From assembly GCA_016218685.1 (NCBI GenBank), contig JACRDD010000002.1, positions 1 through 64,000 on the forward strand: a stretch of 64,000 nt of DNA, in the 5' to 3' direction. The notes below the pieces were generated by a model. It did not search any database, was not told the origin of the DNA, and saw only the letters and a program-made list of their open reading frames with translations. A program made the position numbers and the translations under genes. Positions 25,671 to 34,698 of the stretch are shown here, piece by piece. The stretch comes from Desulfobacterales bacterium (GTDB taxonomy: Bacteria; Desulfobacterota; Desulfobacteria; Desulfobacterales; Desulfosarcinaceae). Every line of letters begins with the position of its first letter. Position 1 is the first letter of the stretch.

Positions 25671-25702
25671 CGGACGGTGCGGGCACACACCCGCACCGTC
25701 CG
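25671..25702 (-). terminator. Perfect 13-bp GC-rich hairpin after the cNMP-binding gene
   Basis: CGGACGGTGCGGG (25671-25683) and CCCGCACCGTCCG (25690-25702) are fully complementary with a 6-base loop. It lies downstream of the gene ending at 25762. There is no T-run, so it may act as a transcript end point or stabiliser rather than a classic intrinsic terminator. Confidence 0.5.
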
Positions 25703-25761
25703 GCGGCCGGTCAAAGCGCTGCCGGTGGATGAAATGCCGCTGTTGCACGTATTCACGCCGC

Positions 25762-26244
25762 TCAGACGACTTCCGTCGCCTCCTGAACCTGTCCGGTTCC
25801 ATAGGAGATGTTGTCCTCCACGGAGAGATATTCCGACAGGTGGGAAACAACGCTCACGAGGCGGTTGCCGAGCGTCAGGCTCAGGTTCTTGTAAAACAGC
25901 GCGGCACTGACGGGCTCCTCCATCATGAGCGTTTCGAGCTCATCGCGATCGAAGGCGATCAGCGCGGATGGTTCGGTACAGGTGGCCGAGGCGGTATAGA
26001 TGTAACGGCCGGTCAGGGCCGACCAGCCCAACGCCTCTCCGCCATGACGCGCCGTGTAGATGGAGCTGTCTCCGACGCTCAGCCGGACGCTGCCTTTGAT
26101 CAGGATGTAGAAGTGTTGCGCCGGCTTGCCTTCCTTGAACAGCACCTCGCCTGCTTCATGGGACGACTTGACGCCGATCGCCATGATCCGGGCGATGAAG
26201 TTCTTGTCCAAACCCCCAAGGATTTCCGCTTGTTTGAATTGCAT
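25762..26244 (-). CDS. Cyclic-nucleotide-binding domain protein
   Basis: A 160-residue single-domain protein with the cNMP-binding fold of the CRP family: GLDKNFIARIMAIGVKSSHEAGEVLFKEGKPAQHFYILIKGSVRL-type strands (about 10-55, with the GxxLFxEGxPA turn), GGEALGWSALTGR in the phosphate-binding cassette region, and a C-terminal helix. No helix-turn-helix follows, so it is not a DNA-binding CRP. The cassette lacks the canonical RTA Arg, reading YIYTASATC, so nucleotide binding is doubtful. The start at 26244 has GGGGAGGTGACC; the longer frame to 26397 is not needed. Confidence 0.78.
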   Translation of the reverse strand: MQFKQAEILGGLDKNFIARIMAIGVKSSHEAGEVLFKEGKPAQHFYILIKGSVRLSVGDSSIYTARHGGEALGWSALTGRYIYTASATCTEPSALIAFDRDELETLMMEEPVSAALFYKNLSLTLGNRLVSVVSHLSEYLSVEDNISYGTGQVQEATEVV

Positions 26245-26471
26245 GGTCACCTCCCCGGGCAAATGCCCTGTCAAAAAAGTTGGCTTTTGCATCCAAGGCG
26301 ATTCCGGGCGGCTGGCAGAGGGGGGCGTAACGACAAAAGAGCTGCGGGCCAATCCTTGAGGAAGATCATGGGCATCCATTCGGCGCAGCCGCTTCACCTG
26401 GTGCCGGCAACGCTTGAATGCAAACCGGAAAGCAGAAGATTAAGGCTTCCCCATGGATAAAGCAAGCGCGA

Positions 26472-27557
26472 CTAAGCACTTCTTCGCGGAACCCCCCGGG
26501 CGTAGAGCGTCTCTTCGATGGCTTTTTGGGCCCAGGCCGGGTCCTGCCTTTGCAGCCCCTGGGCATAGAGGGCCATCACCTCCCGGGCATAGGCCGTGGC
26601 TTTGTCGTAAACTTCCAAAACGGCGCGATCCATCGCCTCCCAGGCGCCTTGCTGCGCAAAGGCATTAAAACCGGCCTTGAGCTCGTCGAAAAGCAGGGGC
26701 ACCAAGCCGCCGCTGAAGGCCATGTAGAAACCCAAGGCGGCCGCGTCGCGGTCCGCGGCAAAGCGGCGCAACGGCCCGTGGGGCCCGCTGTCGGCCAACA
26801 TGTCTTTGAGGGTGCGGATCAGCAACTCCACCAGGGTGTGCGGAAAGTCGTTGAGCATGCGGCGCCAGGTGGCGCGCGCGAAGACCTGGTCCTCGAGTTC
26901 GCTCAGCTCATGCTGGATATAGGTGGCTTGCTGCACTTGCAGGATACGCGCAAGATGGCGCCGGATGCCGTCCGCCTGGGTGTCGGTCAGGTTGCAGCAA
27001 GCCTCCAGGGCAAAGGCCAGGGCCGCCCGGCCGCTATTGGGGATATAGGCGATCTCGTCCCACACGAACATGCGCGCCGCCTCGGTGCGCAGCACCACCT
27101 GGTCGTCTTGGACAAAGGCCGGTAGCGTCAGCAGGTCCCGAGCCAGTTCCTCCCCCAGGCGCCAGACGGTGCGGCCGCGCAGGGTACGGCGCTCCTCGAT
27201 GCGCGCCAGGAAAAAGGTGGGCTTCAGGCTGTGGGCGTAGCCCGCGCCGTAAAAGAGGCCCTGGGGCGCCAGCCGCGCATTGATCGCCAGGCTGTCGAAG
27301 GGATCGAAGGCGTTGTCACCGATGGTCAGCGGCTGGAACTCGGCTTCGGCCAGCGATTCCCAGAGTTCTTCGCGCCGGCCGATCCACTCCAGCACCGCGG
27401 CCGCCTCGTTTTCTTCCCAAGGCTGCAGACGCAGCTCCCATTTATAAAGGTCGCGCAGGCGCAATGCCAGACCGCAGATTGAGTAGAGACCCGCGTGGCG
27501 GGCGTCGGAAAGATCACAATTATGCCGCACTTGGCGGACGAGGCGTTCGACATCCAT
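26472..27557 (-). CDS. Uncharacterised protein of a Desulfobacterota-type family (Sfum_1244-like)
   Basis: A 361-residue soluble protein, mostly alpha-helical, with no signal peptide and no catalytic motif I can name. The start MDVERLVRQVRHNCDLSDARHAG and LYSICGLALRLRDLYKWE resemble what I recall of the Sfum_1244 family, seen mainly in Desulfobacterota; that match is from memory. A Trp/Glu-rich segment follows near residue 45. Two start codons lie six bases apart; the second (27557) is better spaced from GGAG. It follows rarD on the same strand after 78 bases. Confidence 0.6.
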   Translation of the reverse strand: MDVERLVRQVRHNCDLSDARHAGLYSICGLALRLRDLYKWELRLQPWEENEAAAVLEWIGRREELWESLAEAEFQPLTIGDNAFDPFDSLAINARLAPQGLFYGAGYAHSLKPTFFLARIEERRTLRGRTVWRLGEELARDLLTLPAFVQDDQVVLRTEAARMFVWDEIAYIPNSGRAALAFALEACCNLTDTQADGIRRHLARILQVQQATYIQHELSELEDQVFARATWRRMLNDFPHTLVELLIRTLKDMLADSGPHGPLRRFAADRDAAALGFYMAFSGGLVPLLFDELKAGFNAFAQQGAWEAMDRAVLEVYDKATAYAREVMALYAQGLQRQDPAWAQKAIEETLYARGVPRRSA

Positions 27558-27635
27558 TTCCATCTCCAGTCAGCAAACCACAAGTTGGATGTAATATGCC
27601 GACGCCCGGCCGGGCGTCAATGGCCGGCCCGGCCG

Positions 27636-28592
27636 TTATTTGAGCTCGAGCTGCCGACGGTGCGCCCACCACATGTCGGCCGTGTAAATGGCCAGACCGG
27701 CCCAGATGCAGCCGAAGGTGATGCCGTCGGCAGTGGTGAACGGCTCGCCGTAGAGTAGGACGCCGATCAGAAAATGGCCGGTGGGAGCGATGTACTGGGC
27801 AAAACCCAGGGTGGTCAACCGCAGCCGCCGGGCGGCCACGGCGAAGAGCATCAGCGGCAGCAGCGTGATGAGGCCGGCCCCCACCAGCAGCAAATCCGTG
27901 CGCGCATCGAAAAGGAGAAAAACCGCTTCGCCATTCAGATAAAGGGCTGTCAGCCACCCGGCGGCCACGGGCAGCAGCAGCATGGTCTCGACCATCAGGC
28001 CGGTGATGCTGTCGGTCTCCACCTGCTTGCGGATCAGGCCGTACAGGCCGAAACTGACGGCCAGGATCAGGGCCAGCCAGGGCACTTGACCGTACCCGAT
28101 TACCGAGAACAGCACGCCGGCGCTGGCGACGGCGATGGCCAGACGTTGCAGGGGCTGCGGCCGCTCGCCCAGAAAGCAATACCCCAGCAGCACATTGAAA
28201 AGCGGATTGATGTAATAGCCCAGGCTGCTCTGCAGGATCTCGCCATGGGTCACGGCCCAGATGAAGATGCCCCAGTTGGTGCTGATGGCCAGGGCGCTGC
28301 CGGCCAGGGCCAGCAGGGCCTTGGGGCGCCGGAAGAGGGCGGCCACGCGGCCCCAGCGCCCGGACAGCAGCACGAAGGCCAGCAGGAAGAGCCAGGCCCA
28401 GATCAAGCGTTGCAAGAGAATTTCCCAGGCCGACGCCCGCGAACCGAACTGGTTGAAGTAGATCGGGAAAAGGGCCCAGATGCCGAAGGCGCCGATGGCC
28501 GCGGCGGCACCGAGAGGAGCGTTGTCCTGAGGGTTTGCTCCGAAAGCGGAAATGCTTTTTTCGTTTGCAGCCATTTTCGGCGATGATTTCAT
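27636..28592 (-). CDS. rarD: RarD-type EamA/DMT family transporter
   Basis: A 318-residue inner-membrane protein with ten hydrophobic segments in two EamA repeats. The start of the membrane part, GAFGIWALFPIYFNQF, and NWGIFIWAVTHGEILQSSLGYYINPLFNVLLGYCFLGER-type segment are diagnostic of RarD; further on are FGLYGLIRKQ, and LTTLGFAQYIAPTGHFLIGVLLYGEPF. RarD was linked to chloramphenicol sensitivity, but its substrate is not established. There is an extra N-terminal tail of about 25 residues. AGGAAGAG precedes the ATG, and it begins 30 bases after hrpB ends. Confidence 0.93.
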   Translation of the reverse strand: MKSSPKMAANEKSISAFGANPQDNAPLGAAAAIGAFGIWALFPIYFNQFGSRASAWEILLQRLIWAWLFLLAFVLLSGRWGRVAALFRRPKALLALAGSALAISTNWGIFIWAVTHGEILQSSLGYYINPLFNVLLGYCFLGERPQPLQRLAIAVASAGVLFSVIGYGQVPWLALILAVSFGLYGLIRKQVETDSITGLMVETMLLLPVAAGWLTALYLNGEAVFLLFDARTDLLLVGAGLITLLPLMLFAVAARRLRLTTLGFAQYIAPTGHFLIGVLLYGEPFTTADGITFGCIWAGLAIYTADMWWAHRRQLELK

Positions 28593-28622
28593 CTATTTCT
28601 CTTCCTGCCGATCTTCGATTAT

Positions 28623-31184
28623 TCAGTGGCGCGGCTTGGCCCGGGCCGTGGGGGCGGCGCTCAGGGGGTCGTCGGGCCAGTGGTGTTTGGGATAGCGGCC
28701 CTTGAGCTCTTTTTTCACGGCCGGGTAGCTGTTGCGCCAGAAGCCGGCCAGGTCCCGGGTAATCTGGGCCGGCCGCCCGGCGGGCGAGAGCAGGTGCAGT
28801 TGCAGGGCCAGCCGGCCGTCGGCGATGGTGGGCGTCTCGGTGCAGCCGAACAACTCCTGGAGGCGCACGGCCAGCACCGGCGGATCGCTGCCGTAGTCGA
28901 TGGGCCGGCGGCTGCCACTGGGCACCACGATGTGCGTCGGGGCCAGGCGCTCCACCAACTGCTGCTGGCGCCAGGTGAGCCGGTTGCGTAGCGCGCCGGA
29001 AAGATCGAGGCGCGCCAGGGCTTTGCGGCTGGTGACGCCTTGCAGATAAGGGGCCAGCCAGAGGTCCAAATCGGCGGCCAGGGCTGCATCGGAGAGATCG
29101 GGCCAATCTTCTACTCCCGCTTCGAGGCGGCGCAGCAGCAACACCCGGGCCTGCCAGTTGCGCAGGGCCGGGGTCCAGGGCAGGGCATCGAGGCCCATTT
29201 TGCGGATGGCCGCGATCATGGCGGCCGTTACGACCTGGGGGTCGGGGCGCGCCAGCGCTTCGCTGCGCAGCACCAATTCGCCCAGCATCCAACGCCGTTC
29301 GGCGCTCAAGGCCTGGCGCGAGTCATCCCAATAGGTATCTTCGCGGACTTGAATGCGCCCTTCGAATTGGGCCGTCAGGGTGTTGCGGTCATAGGCCGCG
29401 GCCAGGAAGATGCGCGCCTCGCGGCGCTCGCCGTCCATTTCGGCGACGACCAGGCCCTCGTGGACCCCCAGAGGGTCGGGCGGATCGAAGTAGGCGCCCC
29501 GGCCGTTGCTCAAGCGGTAGCGGCCCAGGCTGCCGGGCCGCTGCAGGGCGATGCGGTCCGGATAGGCCCAGGCCAGCATGCGGCCCACATGCGCAGCGGC
29601 TTGCGAACCGCCTTTGAGTCCCAGGCGCTGGTGCAACTGGGCCGCGACTTGGACGATACGCCGCAGGGCGCCCGGGTCCGCCTCACCGTTGGCAACGGCT
29701 GTCGGCCGATGTTGCCTGAAGGCACCCAGCACCTCCAGCCGCAGGCGCAGGTCGGCATCCCGGCTGCCGGAAGCAAAATGGAGCGGATCGCGCTCGCTCA
29801 AAATGGCTGCCAGGTCACTGGCTGCGGCGCCCAAACCCTCGGCCTGGGCGGCCAGGAGCATATGCGCCAGGCGGGGATGCAGCGGCAGTTGGGCCATGCG
29901 GCGGCCGTGGGCGGTGATTTGGCCCTGGGCGTCCACGGCCCCCAGCTCGGTCAGCAGGGCCTTGGCCTGCTCGACCGCACCAACCGGGGGCGGGTCCAGC
30001 CAGGCGAGTTCGCCGGGCGCGGCCGCGCCCCACAAGATCAGCTCCAGGACCAGGCCGGATAGATCGCTATCGAGGATCTCGGGCCGCTGGCGGGCCGCCA
30101 GCGTGGCGTGGTGGGCCTCGCTCCACAGGCGGTAGCAGATGCCGGCTTCCAGGCGGCCGGCCCGGCCGCGGCGCTGATCGGCCGCGGCCTGGGAGACCGG
30201 CAGCGTGACCAAGCGGGTCATGGCCGCCCGGGGATCGAAACGCGGCGCGCGCGCAAGGCCGCTGTCCACCACCACGCGGATGCCTTCGATGGTCAGGCTG
30301 GTCTCGGCGATGGATGTGGCCAGGACGATCTTCTGCCGGCCGGACGGGGGCGGGGCGATGGCGGCATCCTGTTCGGCCCGGGAGAGATTGCCGTAAAGGG
30401 GGGCCACCTGCCAGCGCTCCGGCAGGCCGGCCGCTGCCAGCAGGCGGGCCACCCGGCGGATCTCGGGGGCGCCGGGCAGGAACACGAGGATATTGCCTTC
30501 GCCGGCCGCCACGGACCGCACGATGATGTCGGTTACCGCGCGCTCGATGGGTTTGATCGGCGGCGCCGGCACATAGCGGGTCTCCACGGGAAAGGCGCGG
30601 CCCTCGCAGCGGATCAGCGGGGCGTCATTGAGCAGGGCCGCCACCGGCACGGGATCGAGGGTGGCCGACATCACCAGCAATCGCAATTCTTCATTGAACG
30701 CCGCCTGCACCTCCCGGCACAACGCCAGCCCCAAATCGGCGTCCAGATTGCGTTCGTGAAACTCGTCGAATATCACCAGGCCGACCCCGCTCAGGCCCGG
30801 ATCGGATTGCAGCCGGCGGGTAAGCACCCCTTCGGTGACCACCTCGATGCGCGTGGCCGAACTCACCTTGCTCTCCAGTCGGATGCGGTAGCCCACGGTC
30901 TGGCCTACTGCCTCGCCCAGCAGGTCGGCCATGCGCCGGGCCGCGGCCCGGGCCGCCAGGCGCCGCGGCGCCAGCAGCAGCAGCTTGCGGCCAGCCAGCC
31001 AGGCGGCATCCAGCAGTGCCAGCGGCACCGTGGTGGTCTTGCCGGCCCCGGGCGGCGCCACCAGCACGGCGGCCTTGTGGCGCTCCAGGGCTGCCCGGAG
31101 CTCGTCCACCACCGCGGCCACCGGCAGGTGCATTTTGATTCGCTCGGTTTCTCGATCGGTCATAATAGTTGCGGCATAGCACAT
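28623..31184 (-). CDS. hrpB: ATP-dependent helicase HrpB
   Basis: An 853-residue DExH-box RNA helicase. Motif I is APPGAGKTTTVPLALL, motif II is FDEFHERNLDADL, motif III SATLDP, motif V ATSIAETSLTI and motif VI QRRGRAGR, followed by the HrpB-specific C-terminal domain (ending with LAGFWRNSYPAVKKELKGRY and PRH). Length fits E. coli HrpB (about 809) plus a longer N terminus. The start is uncertain: Met codons at 31184, 31163 and 31133 are all possible and none has a strong ribosome site; the family usually begins near LPVAAVVDEL, which favours the last. It leads an operon with rarD. Confidence 0.94.
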   Translation of the reverse strand: MCYAATIMTDRETERIKMHLPVAAVVDELRAALERHKAAVLVAPPGAGKTTTVPLALLDAAWLAGRKLLLLAPRRLAARAAARRMADLLGEAVGQTVGYRIRLESKVSSATRIEVVTEGVLTRRLQSDPGLSGVGLVIFDEFHERNLDADLGLALCREVQAAFNEELRLLVMSATLDPVPVAALLNDAPLIRCEGRAFPVETRYVPAPPIKPIERAVTDIIVRSVAAGEGNILVFLPGAPEIRRVARLLAAAGLPERWQVAPLYGNLSRAEQDAAIAPPPSGRQKIVLATSIAETSLTIEGIRVVVDSGLARAPRFDPRAAMTRLVTLPVSQAAADQRRGRAGRLEAGICYRLWSEAHHATLAARQRPEILDSDLSGLVLELILWGAAAPGELAWLDPPPVGAVEQAKALLTELGAVDAQGQITAHGRRMAQLPLHPRLAHMLLAAQAEGLGAAASDLAAILSERDPLHFASGSRDADLRLRLEVLGAFRQHRPTAVANGEADPGALRRIVQVAAQLHQRLGLKGGSQAAAHVGRMLAWAYPDRIALQRPGSLGRYRLSNGRGAYFDPPDPLGVHEGLVVAEMDGERREARIFLAAAYDRNTLTAQFEGRIQVREDTYWDDSRQALSAERRWMLGELVLRSEALARPDPQVVTAAMIAAIRKMGLDALPWTPALRNWQARVLLLRRLEAGVEDWPDLSDAALAADLDLWLAPYLQGVTSRKALARLDLSGALRNRLTWRQQQLVERLAPTHIVVPSGSRRPIDYGSDPPVLAVRLQELFGCTETPTIADGRLALQLHLLSPAGRPAQITRDLAGFWRNSYPAVKKELKGRYPKHHWPDDPLSAAPTARAKPRH

Positions 31185-31350
31185 CCGGCGGCGGGCTGCC
31201 TACCGCCAATGTGTGCCTGCCGCGACTGCGGCCCGGCAATCGTATCGGAATCGGTATCGGCATCGGAATCGAATTTGACATCCGCGCGGCGGGACGCCTA
31301 AACTGCCCGTAGCAAGGCCCTTCCAATGCCTCACCCGGCGGAAAGTATTT

Positions 31351-32889
31351 ATGCAAGCCGATTTGAATCAAAAGGCGTGGTTGATGATCCGGCGCATCCA
31401 GGCGACGCCCGTGCGCATATTCCTGCCGGTATTGGCAGCCGTGACGCTGCTGGCGGTCACCTTTTTCTGGCTGGTGCCGCCGCGCCTGGAAGCGCACTTG
31501 ATGGAGCGCAAGCGCGAGATGGTGCGGGCCCTGACCGAAGTGGCCTGGAACACGGTCCGGCACTATGCCGGGCAGGCCGAGGCCGGCGCGCTCAGCCTGC
31601 CCGATGCCCAACAGCAGGCCATCGCCTTGCTGCGCGGACTGCGTTACGGCCCCCAGGCCCTGGATTACTTCTGGATCAACGACATGCATCCGCGCATGGT
31701 GATGCATCCCTACCGGCCGGATCTGGAAGGCCGGGACATCACCGATTTCACCGATCCCACGGGCAAGCATCTGTTCCAGGATTTTGTCCGGACGGCACGG
31801 GCCGCGGGGGCCGGCTTCGTGGATTATCAGTGGCAGTGGCAGGACAACCCGGACAAAATCGTGACCAAGATCTCCTACGTCAAGGCGTTCGCCCCCTGGG
31901 GCTGGATCATCGGTACCGGCGTATACGTGGAGGATGTGCGCGCCCAGATCGACGCCTTCATCCAACACCTGTCGCTCATTTTCGGTGCCATCCTGCTGGT
32001 GGTGATCCTGCTGGTGGGCTATGGGGTCTGGGAGGGCGCCGGGGTCGAAAGCCGCCGCAAAAAGGCCCAGGAGCTGGCCCAGCAGCAGCAGGAGCAGTTG
32101 TTCCAGGCGGCCAAGATGGCCTCGCTGGGCACGCTGGTCTCCGGCGTGGCCCATGAGATCAACAACCCCATCGCCTCCGTGCTGCTCAACATCCAGGTGT
32201 TCGAAAAGTACTTTCAGGAGAGCCGGCCCATCTTGGATGCCCACTGCGCCCAGGGCGGCGCGCTGCGCATCGGCGGCATGGATTACGAGGGGCTGCGCGA
32301 GCGCATGCCGCAATTGCTGCTGCATGCCCGGGAAGGCATCGGCCGCGTCAAACAGATTGTGGGCGACCTGAAGGATTTCGCCGGCCAGCGGCCCTCGGAT
32401 CTCCGGGAATCGGTGGATTTGAATCGCGTAGCCCAAAAGGCCGTGACGCTGGTAGGCCATCTGATCAAGAAAAGCACCGATCGTTTCACAGTCATGCTGG
32501 CGCCCGATTTGCCGAGGATCCTGGGCAACAGCCAGCGCCTGGAGCAGGTGGTCATGAACCTGCTGGTCAATGCCTGCCAGGCCTTGAGCGACCGGCAGCA
32601 GCAAATTGGCCTGCGCACCGGAGTCGATCCCGACGGGATGAGGGTCTGGCTGGCGGTGCGCGACGCGGGCGCGGGCATGCCGCCCGAGGTGCTGGATCGC
32701 ATTACCGACCCCTTCTTCACCACCCGGCGCGACAGCGGCGGCATCGGCCTGGGCCTTTCGATTTCGGACACCATCGCGCGCGACCACGGCGGGCGCCTGG
32801 CGTTCGAGTCCCGGCCGGGCCAGGGCACCACAGCCACATTGAGCTTTGCGAGCGCTTCGGTCGACGGCCCGAAAGGAGACGCCCCATGA
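31351..32889 (+). CDS. Cache-domain sensor histidine kinase
   Basis: A 512-residue membrane kinase. TM1 is at about 23-42, followed by a periplasmic single-Cache domain (about 45-205, with DYFWINDMHPRMVMHPYRPDLEG and WGWIIGTGVYVEDV, the sCache_2 pattern), TM2 at about 206-228, a short Gln-rich coiled coil, the HisKA box SGVAHEINNP with His268, and an HATPase domain with the N, G1 and G2 boxes (NLLVNACQA, VRDAGAGMP, GGIGLGLSIS). It would sense a small extracellular ligand and phosphorylate the regulator encoded next. The stop overlaps the start of that gene by 4 bases. Confidence 0.93.
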   Translation: MQADLNQKAWLMIRRIQATPVRIFLPVLAAVTLLAVTFFWLVPPRLEAHLMERKREMVRALTEVAWNTVRHYAGQAEAGALSLPDAQQQAIALLRGLRYGPQALDYFWINDMHPRMVMHPYRPDLEGRDITDFTDPTGKHLFQDFVRTARAAGAGFVDYQWQWQDNPDKIVTKISYVKAFAPWGWIIGTGVYVEDVRAQIDAFIQHLSLIFGAILLVVILLVGYGVWEGAGVESRRKKAQELAQQQQEQLFQAAKMASLGTLVSGVAHEINNPIASVLLNIQVFEKYFQESRPILDAHCAQGGALRIGGMDYEGLRERMPQLLLHAREGIGRVKQIVGDLKDFAGQRPSDLRESVDLNRVAQKAVTLVGHLIKKSTDRFTVMLAPDLPRILGNSQRLEQVVMNLLVNACQALSDRQQQIGLRTGVDPDGMRVWLAVRDAGAGMPPEVLDRITDPFFTTRRDSGGIGLGLSISDTIARDHGGRLAFESRPGQGTTATLSFASASVDGPKGDAP

Positions 32890-34295
32890 CCCGCATGCTC
32901 CACCCGCCCGAACCGATCCTGGTGATCGACGACGAGGAGGCCATCCTGCTGGCCATCGACACGACTCTGCAATTGGCCGGTTTCAACCACGTGGTGGTCT
33001 GCCGGGAGAGCCGGGATGCCATGGCGCTGCTGCACGGCCGCGCCCCCGGCTGCGTGCTGCTGGACCTGAACATGCCCCACCTGGACGGCCAGGCCCTGCT
33101 GCCCCTGATCCTGGCCAGCCGGCCGGAGCTGCCGGTGATCGTGATCACCGGCACGATCGACGTGGAGACCGCCGTGCAGTGCATGAAGGCCGGGGCACTG
33201 GACTACCTGGTCAAGCCCGTGGACGAAAGCCGCCTGATCGCGGCCATCCACCAGGCTCTACGCTTCCGGGAGCTGCACCAGGAGAACCGCGCCCTGCGCT
33301 TGCAGTTGGATGAAGAGCCGCTCGGCCATCCCGAAGCCTTTGCCGAGATCGTGACCGCCAGCCCCAAGATGATCGCCCTGTTCCGCTACATCGAATCCAT
33401 CGCCCCCTCGCCCCAGCCGGTGCTGGTCCGGGGTGAGACCGGCGTGGGCAAGGAGCTGGTGGCCCGCGCCATCCACCGCCTCAGCGGCCGCCCGGGACCT
33501 TTCGTGGCCGTCAACGTGGCCGGCCTGGACGACAACGTCTTTTCCGACACGCTCTTCGGCCATGTCAAAGGGGCCTTCACCGGCGCCGAAAGCCCCCGTG
33601 CCGGGCTGGTCGAAAAGGCCGCCGACGGCACCCTTTTTCTGGATGAGATCGGCGACCTGAGCCAGGGCTCCCAGGTCAAGCTGCTGCGCCTGCTGCAAGA
33701 GCGCGAATACATGCCCCTGGGCCAGGACAGCTTGCGCCTGAGCAACGCCCGGGTGATCGCCTCGACCCATGCCGACCTGTGGGCCTTGCAGCAGCAGGGC
33801 GCCTTTCGCAAGGACCTGCACTATCGGCTGCGCACCCACCTGTTAAGAATTCCGCCCTTGCGCGATCGCAAGGAAGACTTGGCCGTGCTGGCCGACTTCT
33901 TTGCCGGCCAGGCGGCCCTCTCCCTGGGAAAAGAAAAGCCGCCGGTGCCGGCCGAGCTGTTGAGCCTGCTGGCCACCCATCCCTTTCCAGGCAATGTGCG
34001 TGAGCTGCAGGCCATGATCTTCGATGCCGTGGCCCAGCAAAAAACCAAGCTACTGCCCCTAGCGGTGCTCCGCGATCACATGGCCCGGGCCATGCAGGAC
34101 CGTAGCACCGGGCCGGCGCCGTTCGTGCCGGCCTTGCATTTCCCCGAGCCCCTGCCGACCCTCAAGGAGACGGCGCGCCTGCTGGTGGCCGAAGCCATGC
34201 GCCGCGCCGGCCACAATCAATCCGCGGCCGCGGCCATGCTGGGCATTTCCCAGCAGGCCTTGAGCAAGCGGCTCAAGGGCCAAAGTGGTGAATGA
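32886..34295 (+). CDS. NtrC-family sigma-54-dependent response regulator
   Basis: A 469-residue activator. The receiver domain has Asp15/Asp16, phosphoacceptor Asp60 in LLDLNMP and Lys110. The AAA+ domain has Walker A GETGVGKE (183-190), the sigma-54 contact loop GAFTGA (229-234) and Walker B LFLDEIGD. The C-terminal Fis-type helix-turn-helix lies at RAGHNQSAAAAMLGISQQALSKRL. It is the partner of the Cache kinase and would switch on sigma-54 promoters of unknown genes. The 4-base ATGA overlap shows translational coupling. Confidence 0.95.
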   Translation: MTRMLHPPEPILVIDDEEAILLAIDTTLQLAGFNHVVVCRESRDAMALLHGRAPGCVLLDLNMPHLDGQALLPLILASRPELPVIVITGTIDVETAVQCMKAGALDYLVKPVDESRLIAAIHQALRFRELHQENRALRLQLDEEPLGHPEAFAEIVTASPKMIALFRYIESIAPSPQPVLVRGETGVGKELVARAIHRLSGRPGPFVAVNVAGLDDNVFSDTLFGHVKGAFTGAESPRAGLVEKAADGTLFLDEIGDLSQGSQVKLLRLLQEREYMPLGQDSLRLSNARVIASTHADLWALQQQGAFRKDLHYRLRTHLLRIPPLRDRKEDLAVLADFFAGQAALSLGKEKPPVPAELLSLLATHPFPGNVRELQAMIFDAVAQQKTKLLPLAVLRDHMARAMQDRSTGPAPFVPALHFPEPLPTLKETARLLVAEAMRRAGHNQSAAAAMLGISQQALSKRLKGQSGE

Positions 34296-34483
34296 GCGCC
34301 CAGTCTTCGAAAAGGCGGCCGTTTATTTTTCACCGCCAAAAAGTAGGGCGGCCTGGCTTGCAATCATCGGCGACGCGCTTATGGTTGTGCCATAACCCCG
34401 CGGCGCTCGGCGCCAGCAGTCTACCGGAAACCACAAAACCCAACGCAGCATTCAATCCTATTGTTTCAAGGAGTGCATTCTTG

Positions 34484-34666
34484 ATGAAACCAGCCGCGGA
34501 CAAAACCATACCAAAAAAAGACGATGCCTTGCGCCGCCGAATCAGACAGGGACGGCGCATTTTCCAGATCCCCGAGAACACCGATTACTACTCCGCCGAG
34601 GGCTACAAAGCCGCGGAGAAAAAATTCGTCAAGCTCTGCGTTCTGGAGGGGCGCTGCTGGAATTAG
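34484..34666 (+). CDS. Small basic protein, 60 residues
   Basis: A 60-residue hydrophilic protein, MKPAADKTIPKKDDALRRRI at the start and CVLEGRCWN at the end. AAGGAG at 34469-34474 is well placed for the ATG at 34484, although the frame is open upstream to the regulator gene. The middle shows QIPENTDYYSAEGYKAAEKKF, a plausible short helical domain, and two Cys near the end. No known family was recognised. Confidence 0.55.
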   Translation: MKPAADKTIPKKDDALRRRIRQGRRIFQIPENTDYYSAEGYKAAEKKFVKLCVLEGRCWN

Positions 34667-34698
34667 GGACACCGCGCCCCGTATCGAATGCGCCGGGT

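Noticed and set aside
30691-32787. A 698-codon minus-strand frame opposite the Cache kinase
   Set aside because: No domains; composition typical of an antisense shadow in GC-rich DNA.
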